DNA of 16,903 nt from an uncultured Collinsella sp. (GTDB taxonomy: Bacteria > Actinomycetota > Coriobacteriia > Coriobacteriales > Coriobacteriaceae): assembly GCA_902492545.1 (NCBI GenBank), contig CABULX010000046.1, positions 1 to 16,903 of the forward strand. Reading direction: 5' to 3'. The stretch's first letter is position 1. Every line of letters begins with the position of its first letter. The notes under the pieces are model-generated. The model did not search any database and was not told where the DNA came from. It saw only the letters and a list, made by a program, of their open reading frames with translations. Below, one piece after another: positions 1 through 8,859 of the stretch. Position numbers and translations under genes: made by a program.

Positions 1-1269
<1,269 letters not shown>

Positions 1270-1291
1270 ATTGTCTCCCTGTTGCAATTCG

Positions 1292-1327
1292 AGAATAGCC
1301 GCCTGGCGCAAACCGGGCGGCTATTCT
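1292..1327 (-). promoter_or_regulatory. Strong intercistronic stem-loop between glgD and glgA
   Basis: Two 15-nt arms (1292-1306 and 1313-1327) are complementary except for one G-U wobble and enclose a 6-nt loop. On the transcribed minus strand no U-run follows, so it does not look like an ordinary terminator. It lies between the glgD stop and the glgA ribosome binding site. Likely roles, by inference, are mRNA stabilisation, a processing site, or partial polarity that sets the GlgD:GlgA ratio. Confidence 0.7.
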
Positions 1328-1358
1328 ACGTGTTACGAGCGATGTTGCGGTGCCAAAG

Positions 1359-2486
1359 CTAGCTCGCGTTGGTGATATCAGAAGTTAACGGGGCCTTTCC
1401 CAGCACCAGGATGTTCTCGGGCGTGCCGCGAAGCTCGGTGTTGGTGGGAACCACGTTGTTCTTGTCCAGGATGGCATTCTCAACGCGGGCGCCGCTCTTG
1501 ATGACGCAGCTCTGGTTGATGATCGAGTTCGTCACCGAGGCGCCTTCCTCAACCACGACGCCGCGAGACAGGATCGAGTTGCGCACGGTGCCCTTGATGA
1601 TGCAGCCGGCCGAGATGATCGAGTTGCACGCGTGGCTACCGGTCGCATAGCGCGAAGGCGGCACGTCATGAGCCTTGGTCAGGATCGGGCGCTCGGGGTC
1701 AAAGAGCTGGTCGGCCACGGTCTGGTCGAGCAGGTCCATGCTGCGGCGATACAGCGACTTCTCGCTAAACACGCCCACGACCTCGCCCTTGTACTCGTAG
1801 CTGCACACGTCGATGTTGCCAAAGTCGCCCTGGAGTGCCTCGAGCAGGTCCAGATAGTCGGCGGCCTGGTAGTGGTCGATGATCTCGAGCAGCGTCTCAC
1901 GGTTGATGATGCAGCAGTCCATAGAGGCGTTGTCGCCGTACACGACGCCGGCGCTCACGCCCGTCAGGCGGCCGTTCTCGTTAATTTCGAGTTTGGTCTC
2001 GTCATCGACGTTGTGCGTGGCCTTGCAGTACACCACGGTCATCTGGGCACCGGAGTTCTCGTGCGCGTCGATGATGGTGTTGAGGTCCATGTTAAAGATG
2101 ATGTTGGTGCCCATCATCACAACATAGGGTTTGTCCGAGCGCTGGAACAGCGTCTTGTTGGAAATGATGTCGCGCAGCAAGAAACGCATGCCGCCCTTGG
2201 TGGTGCCATACGCGTTGCCGGGCACCATAAACAGGCCGCCCTTCTTGCGGTCCAGGCCCCAGTCCTTGCCCGAGCCCACGTGGTCGATCAGTGAGCGGTA
2301 GTTGCCCGGCATGACGACGCCGACGGTCTTAATGCCGGCATTCATCATGTTGGACAGCGGGAAGTCGATCAGGCGGTAGCGGCCCAAAAACGGAACGGAC
2401 GCGATGGGGCGGTCCTTGAGCAGCACGCTGCCGTAGGTCGAAGAGTAGTTAGCGGTGATATAACCGATGGCCTTGCGATTGATCAT
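1359..2486 (-). CDS. glgD: GlgD, regulatory-type subunit of glucose-1-phosphate adenylyltransferase
   Basis: GlgD is a paralogue of GlgC. In low-GC Gram-positive bacteria it forms a hetero-oligomer with GlgC and is itself nearly inactive. The 375-residue protein has the nucleotidyltransferase fold (RYRLIDFPLSN near residue 36) and a C-terminal left-handed beta-helix of hexapeptide-like repeats (NSIISAGCIIKG and following). As expected for GlgD, the glycine-rich nucleotide loop (GGQGSRL in the neighbouring GlgC) is absent; the N-terminus reads INRKAIGYITANYSS. I chose the ATG at 2486 because family members begin there, it lies 4 nt after the glgC stop, and a GGGGGAA ribosome binding site precedes it inside the end of glgC. 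An in-frame upstream start at 2525 would add 13 residues unlike the family. Translational coupling to glgC fits a fixed subunit ratio. Confidence 0.94.
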   Translation of the reverse strand: MINRKAIGYITANYSSTYGSVLLKDRPIASVPFLGRYRLIDFPLSNMMNAGIKTVGVVMPGNYRSLIDHVGSGKDWGLDRKKGGLFMVPGNAYGTTKGGMRFLLRDIISNKTLFQRSDKPYVVMMGTNIIFNMDLNTIIDAHENSGAQMTVVYCKATHNVDDETKLEINENGRLTGVSAGVVYGDNASMDCCIINRETLLEIIDHYQAADYLDLLEALQGDFGNIDVCSYEYKGEVVGVFSEKSLYRRSMDLLDQTVADQLFDPERPILTKAHDVPPSRYATGSHACNSIISAGCIIKGTVRNSILSRGVVVEEGASVTNSIINQSCVIKSGARVENAILDKNNVVPTNTELRGTPENILVLGKAPLTSDITNAS

Positions 2487-2490
2487 CGGA

Positions 2491-3639
2491 TCATTCCCCC
2501 TTCCCGATAACGACGTCATTTCCAACGACGGCCGTATCCTTGGTGGTATCGACAGAGCCGAGCTTCACGCCCTCTTCGACCGTGGAGTTCTCGCCCAAAA
2601 TGGCGCGGCAGATGTGCGCACCGCTCTTAACGTGCGCGCCCGGCAGCAGCACGGAGTCCTCGACCACGGCGCGCTCCTCGATGATGACATCGGTCGAAAG
2701 GATCGAGTGGCGAGCGGTGCCGTAGATCTTGCAGCCGTTGGAGACCAGGCAGTCGTCCAGGCGACCGTCAGGGCCAATGTAGTGCGGCGGACGCGTGGTG
2801 ATGTTGGACATGATGGGGAAGTGCTTGTCAAACAGATCGAACTCGGGGTTGTTGCCCAGCAGGTCCATCGAGGTCTCGTGGAAGCTGGCGATGGTACCGA
2901 CGTCCTTCCAAAAGCCGTGGAACTCGTAGCTGTACAGGCGCTTGCCTTCGCCGAGAAGTTTGGGGATGATGTCCTTGCCAAAGTCGTGGCTCGAGCGCTG
3001 GTCCAGAGCGTCCTCCTCGAGCGCCTCGATCAGCACGTCGGCCGAGAAGATGTAGATGCCCATGGATGCGAGGTTCGAATCGGGCTTATCGGGCTTCTCG
3101 GTGAACTTGGTGATGCGGCCGTCCTCGGGGTCGGTGGTCAGGATGCCAAAGCGGCTGGCCTCCTCCCACGGCACGGGCATAACGCTCACCGTGAGGTCGG
3201 CGTTGTTCTCAATGTGCGTCTTGAGCATCTTGCGGTAGTCCATGCGATACAGGTGATCGCCCGAAAGAATCAGGACGTACTTGGGGTCGTTGGCCTTGAT
3301 GTAGTCGAGGTTCTGCGTAATGGCGTCGGCCGTGCCCGCATACCAGGCGCCGCCGGTCTGCGTCTCGTACGGCGGCAGGATTGACACGCCACCGTCGCGG
3401 CTGTCCAGATCCCACGCCTCGCCGGAGCCCACGTAGGCATGCAGCAGGTAGGGGCGATACTGCGTCAGAACGCCCACCGTGTCGATGCCCGAGTTGGAGC
3501 AGTTGGACAGCGAAAAGTCGATAATGCGGAACTTGCCACCAAAGCTAACCGCCGGCTTAGCGATCTTTTGGGTGAGTGCCCCCAATCGGCTGCCCTGTCC
3601 TCCTGCGAGGAGCATCGCGATGCATTCTTTCTTACTCAT
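2491..3639 (-). CDS. glgC: Glucose-1-phosphate adenylyltransferase (ADP-glucose pyrophosphorylase)
   Basis: GlgC makes ADP-glucose and pyrophosphate from ATP and glucose-1-phosphate, the committed step of bacterial glycogen synthesis. At 382 residues it is the normal length. Visible motifs are the nucleotide loop GGQGSRLGALT (from residue 13) with the following KPAV and FRIIDFSLSN, the metal-binding aspartate motif GDHLYRMDY (residues 127-135, D128), the sugar-phosphate motif FTEKP, and WKDVGT. A C-terminal beta-helix follows. The ATG at 3639 has an AAGGAG ribosome binding site about 6 nt upstream. It lies 108 bp after glgP, with a perfect 11-bp stem-loop in the gap, and 4 nt before glgD. Unlike GlgD it keeps the full catalytic loop, so it should be the active subunit. 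Confidence 0.97.
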   Translation of the reverse strand: MSKKECIAMLLAGGQGSRLGALTQKIAKPAVSFGGKFRIIDFSLSNCSNSGIDTVGVLTQYRPYLLHAYVGSGEAWDLDSRDGGVSILPPYETQTGGAWYAGTADAITQNLDYIKANDPKYVLILSGDHLYRMDYRKMLKTHIENNADLTVSVMPVPWEEASRFGILTTDPEDGRITKFTEKPDKPDSNLASMGIYIFSADVLIEALEEDALDQRSSHDFGKDIIPKLLGEGKRLYSYEFHGFWKDVGTIASFHETSMDLLGNNPEFDLFDKHFPIMSNITTRPPHYIGPDGRLDDCLVSNGCKIYGTARHSILSTDVIIEERAVVEDSVLLPGAHVKSGAHICRAILGENSTVEEGVKLGSVDTTKDTAVVGNDVVIGKGE

Positions 3640-3679
3640 CGATTTCTCCTTCTGTCATCGATGTTCCTAAACCCATTAG

Positions 3680-3710
3680 CGACGGGCGCGGCACTCGGTC
3701 GCGCCCGTCG
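3680..3710 (-). promoter_or_regulatory. Perfect intercistronic stem-loop between glgP and glgC
   Basis: Arms CGACGGGCGCG (3680-3690) and CGCGCCCGTCG (3700-3710) are perfect reverse complements around a 9-nt loop. No U-run follows on the minus strand, so intrinsic termination is unlikely. It begins 38 nt after the glgP stop and ends 41 nt before the glgC start. A role in mRNA stability or processing between degradative and biosynthetic genes is inferred. Confidence 0.7.
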
Positions 3711-3747
3711 AGTAATGCCGTGCTGGCATAAGGGAACTCGCGCGCCT

Positions 3748-6174
3748 TTAAGCGTGCCAGATCTCGTCGCGGTACTCGCGAATGGTGCGGTCGCTCGAGA
3801 ACCAGCCGCTCGAGGCGGTGTTGAGCAGGGCCTTGCGGTTCCAGGTCTCCTGGTCGCCGTAACTGTTCGTGAGCGCCTCCCAGGCGTCGACGTAGCTGCG
3901 GAAGTCTGCCATGACCAGGTCGGGGTCGTTGTTGTTCATGAGCTCGTTGTAGATGCTCTCGAAGTTGCCCGAAAGACCCGCAAAGGTGTTGTCCTTGAGC
4001 TCGTCCATCACGCGGCCCAGACGCTCGCGATCGTTGTTGAGCGTATCCCACGCAAAGTAGCTGTTCGACGCCCAGAGCTGCTCGACCTCGGGAGCGGTCA
4101 GGCCAAAGATGGCCTCGTTCTCGCGGCCGGCCAGGTCGGCGATCTCGATGTTGGCGCCGTCGAGGGTGCCCAGCGTAATGGCGCCGTTCATCATGAGCTT
4201 CATGTTGGACGTGCCCGAGGCCTCCTTGCCGGCTGTGGAGATCTGCTCCGAGATCTCGGCGGCGGGGTAGATGAGCTGGGCGTTGCTCACGCGGAAGTTG
4301 GGGATAAAGCAGACCTTCATGACCTCGTTGACGCGGGCATCGTTGTTGATGACGTCGGCCACGGAGTTAATGAGGCGGATGGTCTCCTTGGCAAAGGTGT
4401 AGCTCGAGGCCGCCTTGCCGCTAAAGATGAAGGTCGTCGGCGTCACGTGGAAGTCGGGATCGGCGATGCGACGGTTGTAGATGTCCATCACCTTCATGAT
4501 GTTCATGAGCTGGCGCTTGTAGGCGTGGAAGCGCTTAACCTGAACATCGAAGACGGTGTTGGGATCGATGACCAGACCGGTCTCGGCCTTAACGTAGGCG
4601 GCCAGACGCTCCTTGTTGGCGCGCTTGGAGGCACCCACGGCCTTCAGGAACTCGGCATCGTCCTTAAACTCCTTGAGCTTCTCCAGCTCAAAGGCGTCCT
4701 TAAGCCAGCCGTCGCCAATGGCCTCGGTCACGAGCTTGGCGTAGGTGGGGTTGGCCTCGGCAAAGAAGCGACGGTGCGAGATGCCGTTGGTCTTGTTGTT
4801 GAACTTCTCGGGCGTCAGGGCATAGAAGTCCTTGAGCACGATGTTCTTGATGATGTCGGAGTGGATCTTGGCCACGCCGTTGACGCTGTGGCTGCAGATC
4901 ACGGATAGGTTGGCCATGCGAATCTCGCCGTCCCACAGGATGGCGGTCTGGCGCAGACGCTCCTGCCAGCCATCCTGCGTGGTGTCGAACGACTCGTGCC
5001 AACGACGGCTGATCTCGTCGATGATCTGGTACACGCGGGGGAGGAGCTTGGAGAACGTGCCGATGGGCCACTTCTCCAGAGCCTCGGGCAGGATGGTGTG
5101 GTTGGTGTAGCTCACGACCTGCGTCACGATGTTCCAAGCGTCGTCCCACTCAAGCTTCTTCTCGTCGATGAGGATACGCATGAGCTCGGGGCCGCACATG
5201 GCGGGGTGCGTGTCGTTGGTGTGGATGGCCACAAACTGCGGCAGCAACTCCCAGTTCTCGCCGTGCTCCTTCTCAAAGGTGTCGAGCAGGCTGTAGATGC
5301 CGGCCGACACAAACAGGTACTCCTGCTTCAGGCGCAGCAGACGGCCGTGCTCGCCGGCGTCGTTGGGGTAGAGGATGGCGCTGATGGCCTCGGCCTCGGC
5401 GCGCTCGGCGTCGGCCAGGGCGTAGTCACCGCGGTTGAAGGCCTCAAGGTCAAAGTGCTCCTCGACCGGCTCGGCAGCCCAGACGCGCAGCTTGTTGACG
5501 GTCTCGCCGGCATAGCCCACGACAGGGATGTCGTAGGGAACAGCCAGGATATCCTGCGTGTCCACCGTGCGGTAGAACGTGCGGCCGTCCTCCTCAAAGC
5601 CCTCAACACGACCGCCAAACTTGATGGTCACGGCCTTGTCCTGACGACGCACCTCCCAGGGATAGCCGTGCGTGAGCCACTCGTCGGTAGCCTCGACCTG
5701 GCTGCCGTTGACGATCTCTTGCTTAAACAGGCCGTAGCGGTAGCGCATGCCGTTGCCGTAGCCGGCAATGCCCTCGGCTGCCATGGAATCCAGGAAGCAT
5801 GCGGCCAGACGGCCCAGGCCACCGTTGCCCAGAGCCGGATCGGGCTCCTGGTTCTCGATGACGGACAGATCGAAGCCCATGTCGTTGAGCGCCTCGGCGA
5901 CCATGTCGCGCACGCCAAAGTTGAGCAGGTAGTTGTCGAGCAGGCGGCCGATCAAAAACTCGATCGAGAAGTAGTACACGCGCTTCTTGCCCTCGGCGGT
6001 GGCGCGGGCGTCGCTCTTGGTGGCAACGGTGCGCGCCTTCTCGGCCACGAGCTTGGCCAGGGCGTTAAAGCGGTCGAGGTCGCTGGCGGCCTCGACGCTC
6101 TTGCCGCTGATGCTCATGACGGCATCGCGATAGAGCTCGGTAAACTCCTGCTTGTTGTCGAAGATCTTATTCAT
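3748..6174 (-). CDS. glgP: Glycogen/starch/alpha-glucan phosphorylase
   Basis: GlgP releases glucose-1-phosphate from the non-reducing ends of glycogen using phosphate and pyridoxal phosphate (PLP). The 808-residue length is typical of the GT35 family. The hallmark PLP-site motif EASGTSNMK is present, with the cofactor lysine at about K659. Other conserved blocks are EFLIGRLLDNYL, DPALGNGGLGRLAACF, the VQVKRFHAYKRQ stretch and NFRVSNAQLIYPAAE. The ATG at 6174 has an AAAGGA ribosome binding site close upstream. It is the second gene of the operon, 92 bp after glgB. Co-transcription with the synthesis genes means turnover and synthesis are probably balanced by enzyme control or by RNA-level control in the gaps. 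The exact glucan preference (glycogen or maltodextrin) cannot be told from sequence. Confidence 0.96.
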   Translation of the reverse strand: MNKIFDNKQEFTELYRDAVMSISGKSVEAASDLDRFNALAKLVAEKARTVATKSDARATAEGKKRVYYFSIEFLIGRLLDNYLLNFGVRDMVAEALNDMGFDLSVIENQEPDPALGNGGLGRLAACFLDSMAAEGIAGYGNGMRYRYGLFKQEIVNGSQVEATDEWLTHGYPWEVRRQDKAVTIKFGGRVEGFEEDGRTFYRTVDTQDILAVPYDIPVVGYAGETVNKLRVWAAEPVEEHFDLEAFNRGDYALADAERAEAEAISAILYPNDAGEHGRLLRLKQEYLFVSAGIYSLLDTFEKEHGENWELLPQFVAIHTNDTHPAMCGPELMRILIDEKKLEWDDAWNIVTQVVSYTNHTILPEALEKWPIGTFSKLLPRVYQIIDEISRRWHESFDTTQDGWQERLRQTAILWDGEIRMANLSVICSHSVNGVAKIHSDIIKNIVLKDFYALTPEKFNNKTNGISHRRFFAEANPTYAKLVTEAIGDGWLKDAFELEKLKEFKDDAEFLKAVGASKRANKERLAAYVKAETGLVIDPNTVFDVQVKRFHAYKRQLMNIMKVMDIYNRRIADPDFHVTPTTFIFSGKAASSYTFAKETIRLINSVADVINNDARVNEVMKVCFIPNFRVSNAQLIYPAAEISEQISTAGKEASGTSNMKLMMNGAITLGTLDGANIEIADLAGRENEAIFGLTAPEVEQLWASNSYFAWDTLNNDRERLGRVMDELKDNTFAGLSGNFESIYNELMNNNDPDLVMADFRSYVDAWEALTNSYGDQETWNRKALLNTASSGWFSSDRTIREYRDEIWHA

Positions 6175-6175
6175 A

Positions 6176-6208
6176 CGTTCCTTTCCCCCGGGGATATCTC
6201 CCGGAACG
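6176..6208 (-). promoter_or_regulatory. Possible stem-loop masking the glgP ribosome binding site
   Basis: CGTTCC (6176-6181) and GGAACG (6203-6208) are perfect complements; on the minus-strand mRNA the GGAACG copy next to the ATG contains part of the AAAGGA ribosome binding site. A competing stem CCGGG/CCCGG lies inside the same span. This could modulate GlgP translation, but the arms are short. A second hairpin (CGCCCC/GGGGCG, 6227-6241) lies just upstream in the mRNA and has no U-run. Confidence 0.4.
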
Positions 6209-6266
6209 GTTATGACATGTATCCTACGCCCCCGCGGGGCGGGTAGTTACAGTGGTAACGCCTTTG

Positions 6267-8528
6267 TTACGCTTTCTTGGCAGGAGCCTTAACAGCAGCT
6301 GCCTTGGTCTTGGGAGCAGCCTTTTTGGTGGCTGCCTTCTTGGCTGTGGTGGACTTGGCCGAAGCCTTGGCAGCGGGCTTGGCAGCCTTCGCCTTGGTCG
6401 GAGCCTTCTTAGCAGCCGCGGTCTTGAGCTTCACCGAGGACGCACGCTTGCGCGTCGCCTTCTTGGGCTCCTCGACCACGGGCGGCTTATAGCTGCTGGG
6501 ACCACGGCGCTTAAGGACCACGCCAGCCAGACCGGGCACTTTGATCTCGATGGAGTCCATCTGCCCGTTCCAGGGATAGGGCTCGCTCGAGCAGGTATAG
6601 GGCTCCTCGCCGGCGTATCCGCTGCCGCCAAACTCGGGACGGTCGGAATCGAAGATGACCTCCCAGTCGCCCTCGCGCGGCACGCCCACACGGAAGCTCT
6701 CGTAGCTCGCCGGATCAAAGTTGATCAGGATCACCAGGTCGTCATCGACGTCCTCGCCCTGGCGCACAAAGCTCACGATGGACTGTTTGGAGTTATCCGC
6801 GTCGATCCAGGTAAAGCCGTCGTCGGTGTAGCCGCGCTCGTACAGGGCGGGCTCGGCGGTGTACAGGTGGTTGAGCGCCTTGATAAACGCCTGATGATGA
6901 CGGTGGGTCTCGTACTCCTCGGTCAGGAACCACTGGATGGACTCGTAGTAGCGCCATTCAATAAACTGGCCGATCTCGTTGCCCATAAAGTTGAGCTTGG
7001 CACCGGGGTGTGTCATTTGATAGAAAGCCAGCGTGCGCAGGCCGGCAAACTGGCGCCACCAGTCGCCCGGCATGCGGCCGATCAGCGAGCACTTGCCGTG
7101 CACGACTTCGTCGTGGCTCAGCGGGCAGATGAAGTTCTCGGTAAAGGCGTACATGATGGAGAACGTGAGCAGCCCGTGGTTGCCGGGGCGCCACGGAAAA
7201 TCGGTCTGCATATAGTGCAGGGTGTCGTTCATCCAGCCCATGTCCCACTTGTAGTGGAAGCCCAGGCCGCCGTCCTGCGGCGGATAGGTCACGAGCGGCC
7301 ACGCGGTGGACTCCTCGGCCATCATCATCACGTCGGGGTAGTGCGCCTCCACGGCGCAGTTGACCTGACGGATAAACGCGCTGGCGTCCAGGTCCTCCTC
7401 GGTACCGTACTTGTTGAACTTCTTTTGGCCCGGATCGTCGATGCCAAAGTTGAGGTACAGCATACTGGACACGCCGTCCATGCGAATGCCGTCAACGTGG
7501 AAGTTCTCGAGCCAATACAGCACGTTGGAGACCAGGAAGGAGCGGACCTCGCCGCGGGCGAAGTCAAACTTGTGAGTACCCCAGTTAGGGTGAATCTCGT
7601 GCTCAAACAGCATGTGGCCGTTAAAGGTTGCAAGGCCGTGGGAGTCGGCGCAAAAACCGCCGGGCACCCAGTCCATGATCACGCCGATGCTCGCCTCGTG
7701 GCACGCATCGATAAAGTGCATGAGCTGCTGCGGGTTGCCGTAGCGCGACGTGGCGGCGTAGTAGCCGGTCGTCTGGTAGCCCCAGGAGCCATCGAAGGGA
7801 TGCTCCATAAGCGGCATGACCTCGATATGCGTGTAGCCCATGTCGCGCACGTAGTCCACGAGCTCCACCGACAGGTCGTCGTAGGTGTAAAACTCGCCGC
7901 GCTGCGCGGGGAAGGGATCCATGGGGCCGGGGTAGTTGCCGTACTCATCCGGCTCGCCCTGTGGTGCGTCGCCGTGGCGCTTCCACGAGCCAATATGCAC
8001 CTCGTAGATGTTAAGCGGCTGCGACATATGGTTGTGGCCGGCGCGGCGCTTGAGCCACGCGGCGTCGTTCCACTTGTAGCCATCGAGGGTCCACAGCACG
8101 CTCGCGGTGCCCGGAGGACACTCGGCCTTAAAGGCGTACGGATCGGCCTTGTAGAGCTTTTCGCCCTCGTTGGTCTCGATGAGGTATTTATAGAGCTGGC
8201 CCTGCTCGGCACCAGGAATAAAGCCTTCCCAAATAGCGCTCGTATGCACGGGCACCAGCGGGTTGGCTTGTTCATCCCAGTCGTTAAATTCGCCAATGAC
8301 ATGGACACTTTTTACGTCGGGCGCCCAAACACAAAAGCGCCAGCCGCGCGTGCGCTGCTGCGTGTCGGGGTGCGCGCCCATCTTTTCCCAGCTGCGCTCC
8401 CACATACCAATGCCAAACAGGTAGACATCGTCCTTGGAGAGCTCCGGTGCGTGCGGGGCGGCTTTACGGGTAGCGGGCTTTTTAGCCGTTGGCTTTAGCT
8501 TTGTATCGCTCACGTTTGATCCCATCAT
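6267..8528 (-). CDS. glgB: 1,4-alpha-glucan branching enzyme with a Lys/Ala-rich C-terminal tail
   Basis: GlgB cuts an alpha-1,4 chain and rejoins it as an alpha-1,6 branch. After a basic N-terminus comes a CBM48 domain (WRFCVWAPDVKSVHVIGEFNDW), then the GH13 barrel. With the start at 8528, the catalytic residues are nucleophile D351 (GIRMDGVSS), acid/base E405 (AEESTAW) and D473 (SHDEVVHGK). Spacing between them matches Escherichia coli GlgB within one residue. Two oddities stand out. The first motif reads DWVPGGF (from D286), with glycine at 291 where branching enzymes usually have histidine (DWVPGHF). The last ~73 residues form a Lys/Ala/Pro/Thr-rich tail like histone H1 or the HupB tail. 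The start is uncertain: ATG at 8528 or 8525, or GTG at 8513, which has a weak GGGA upstream; none has a strong ribosome binding site. It is the first gene of the glycogen operon. Confidence 0.94.
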   Translation of the reverse strand: MMGSNVSDTKLKPTAKKPATRKAAPHAPELSKDDVYLFGIGMWERSWEKMGAHPDTQQRTRGWRFCVWAPDVKSVHVIGEFNDWDEQANPLVPVHTSAIWEGFIPGAEQGQLYKYLIETNEGEKLYKADPYAFKAECPPGTASVLWTLDGYKWNDAAWLKRRAGHNHMSQPLNIYEVHIGSWKRHGDAPQGEPDEYGNYPGPMDPFPAQRGEFYTYDDLSVELVDYVRDMGYTHIEVMPLMEHPFDGSWGYQTTGYYAATSRYGNPQQLMHFIDACHEASIGVIMDWVPGGFCADSHGLATFNGHMLFEHEIHPNWGTHKFDFARGEVRSFLVSNVLYWLENFHVDGIRMDGVSSMLYLNFGIDDPGQKKFNKYGTEEDLDASAFIRQVNCAVEAHYPDVMMMAEESTAWPLVTYPPQDGGLGFHYKWDMGWMNDTLHYMQTDFPWRPGNHGLLTFSIMYAFTENFICPLSHDEVVHGKCSLIGRMPGDWWRQFAGLRTLAFYQMTHPGAKLNFMGNEIGQFIEWRYYESIQWFLTEEYETHRHHQAFIKALNHLYTAEPALYERGYTDDGFTWIDADNSKQSIVSFVRQGEDVDDDLVILINFDPASYESFRVGVPREGDWEVIFDSDRPEFGGSGYAGEEPYTCSSEPYPWNGQMDSIEIKVPGLAGVVLKRRGPSSYKPPVVEEPKKATRKRASSVKLKTAAAKKAPTKAKAAKPAAKASAKSTTAKKAATKKAAPKTKAAAVKAPAKKA

Positions 8529-8600
8529 GACGCGGCAGCGTGTTGCCTTGGTGACTAGATGCGAAAGGTCCAAGGCTGCACGAATCGAAGGGACGGCGAA

Positions 8601-8652
8601 GTTTCTGTGATTCGTTCCACCTCGCGTGCTCGGTGGAACTTTCGGCAGAAAC
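8601..8652 (-). promoter_or_regulatory. Two-tier stem-loop in the presumed glgB leader
   Basis: Outer arms GTTTCTG/CAGAAAC (8601-8607, 8646-8652) and inner arms GTTCCACC/GGTGGAAC (8614-8621, 8632-8639) are all perfect, separated by a symmetric 6-by-6 internal loop and capped by a 10-nt loop. An alternative pairing CGAATC (8581-8586) with GATTCG (8609-8614) would disrupt both tiers. If the glgB promoter is near 8726-8755 this lies in the 5' untranslated RNA. No U-run is present, so simple attenuation is not evident. Confidence 0.55.
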
Positions 8653-8724
8653 TACGATAACACCTGTGCGTTAGTTTTATGGACGAAAGCGGATTTGCGG
8701 GGGCGTTTAATCGGTAAGCGACAT

Positions 8725-8837
8725 GTTTATACCACTGGCAGATTTGACGTGGTAAAACTCTTGACAGTTTTACCAATTTGGGTTTCAAAATTGTTTGGCT
8801 GACGTTTGGTAAAACGTTTTTAGCAGGATGTTTACCA
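8725..8837. promoter_or_regulatory. Cluster of TGGTAAAAC half-sites between divergent genes
   Basis: A perfect inverted repeat TGGTAAAAC (8750-8758) / GTTTTACCA (8767-8775) has an 8-nt spacer that itself contains TTGACA (8761-8766), a consensus -35 box for rightward transcription. A second TGGTAAAAC lies at 8807-8815, followed by CG and T-rich sequence as in a degenerate CG-centred palindrome, and GTTTACCA lies at 8830-8837. GTTTATACCA (8725-8734) is a weaker copy. CG-centred sites of this type are common for LacI-family regulators of sugar use; that assignment is inference. The rightward -10 box is poor (CAAAAT after 19 nt). The rest of the 331-bp gap holds only the glgB leader hairpin. Confidence 0.6.
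8726..8755 (-). promoter_or_regulatory. Candidate glgB promoter
   Basis: On the minus strand TATAAA (8731-8726) is preceded after 18 nt by TTACCA (8755-8750), a 5/6 and a 4/6 match to the sigma-70 boxes. The -35 box coincides with an arm of the inverted repeat 8750-8775, so a repressor there could block it. The leader would be about 190 nt long. No transcript data support it here. Confidence 0.4.
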
Positions 8838-8859
8838 TTTGACATTGAAAGGTTCGTTT

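Noticed and set aside
6227..6241. CGCCCC/GGGGCG hairpin as terminator after glgB
   Set aside because: No U-run on the transcribed strand; glgP follows in the same direction.
6252..8498. A 748-codon open frame antisense to glgB, and similar long frames antisense to glgP (3439-4908, 4996-6246)
   Set aside because: They arise from the strong G/C bias at wobble positions of the real genes; their translations are repetitive in Val, Leu, Gly and His and resemble no family, while the opposite strand encodes clear enzymes.
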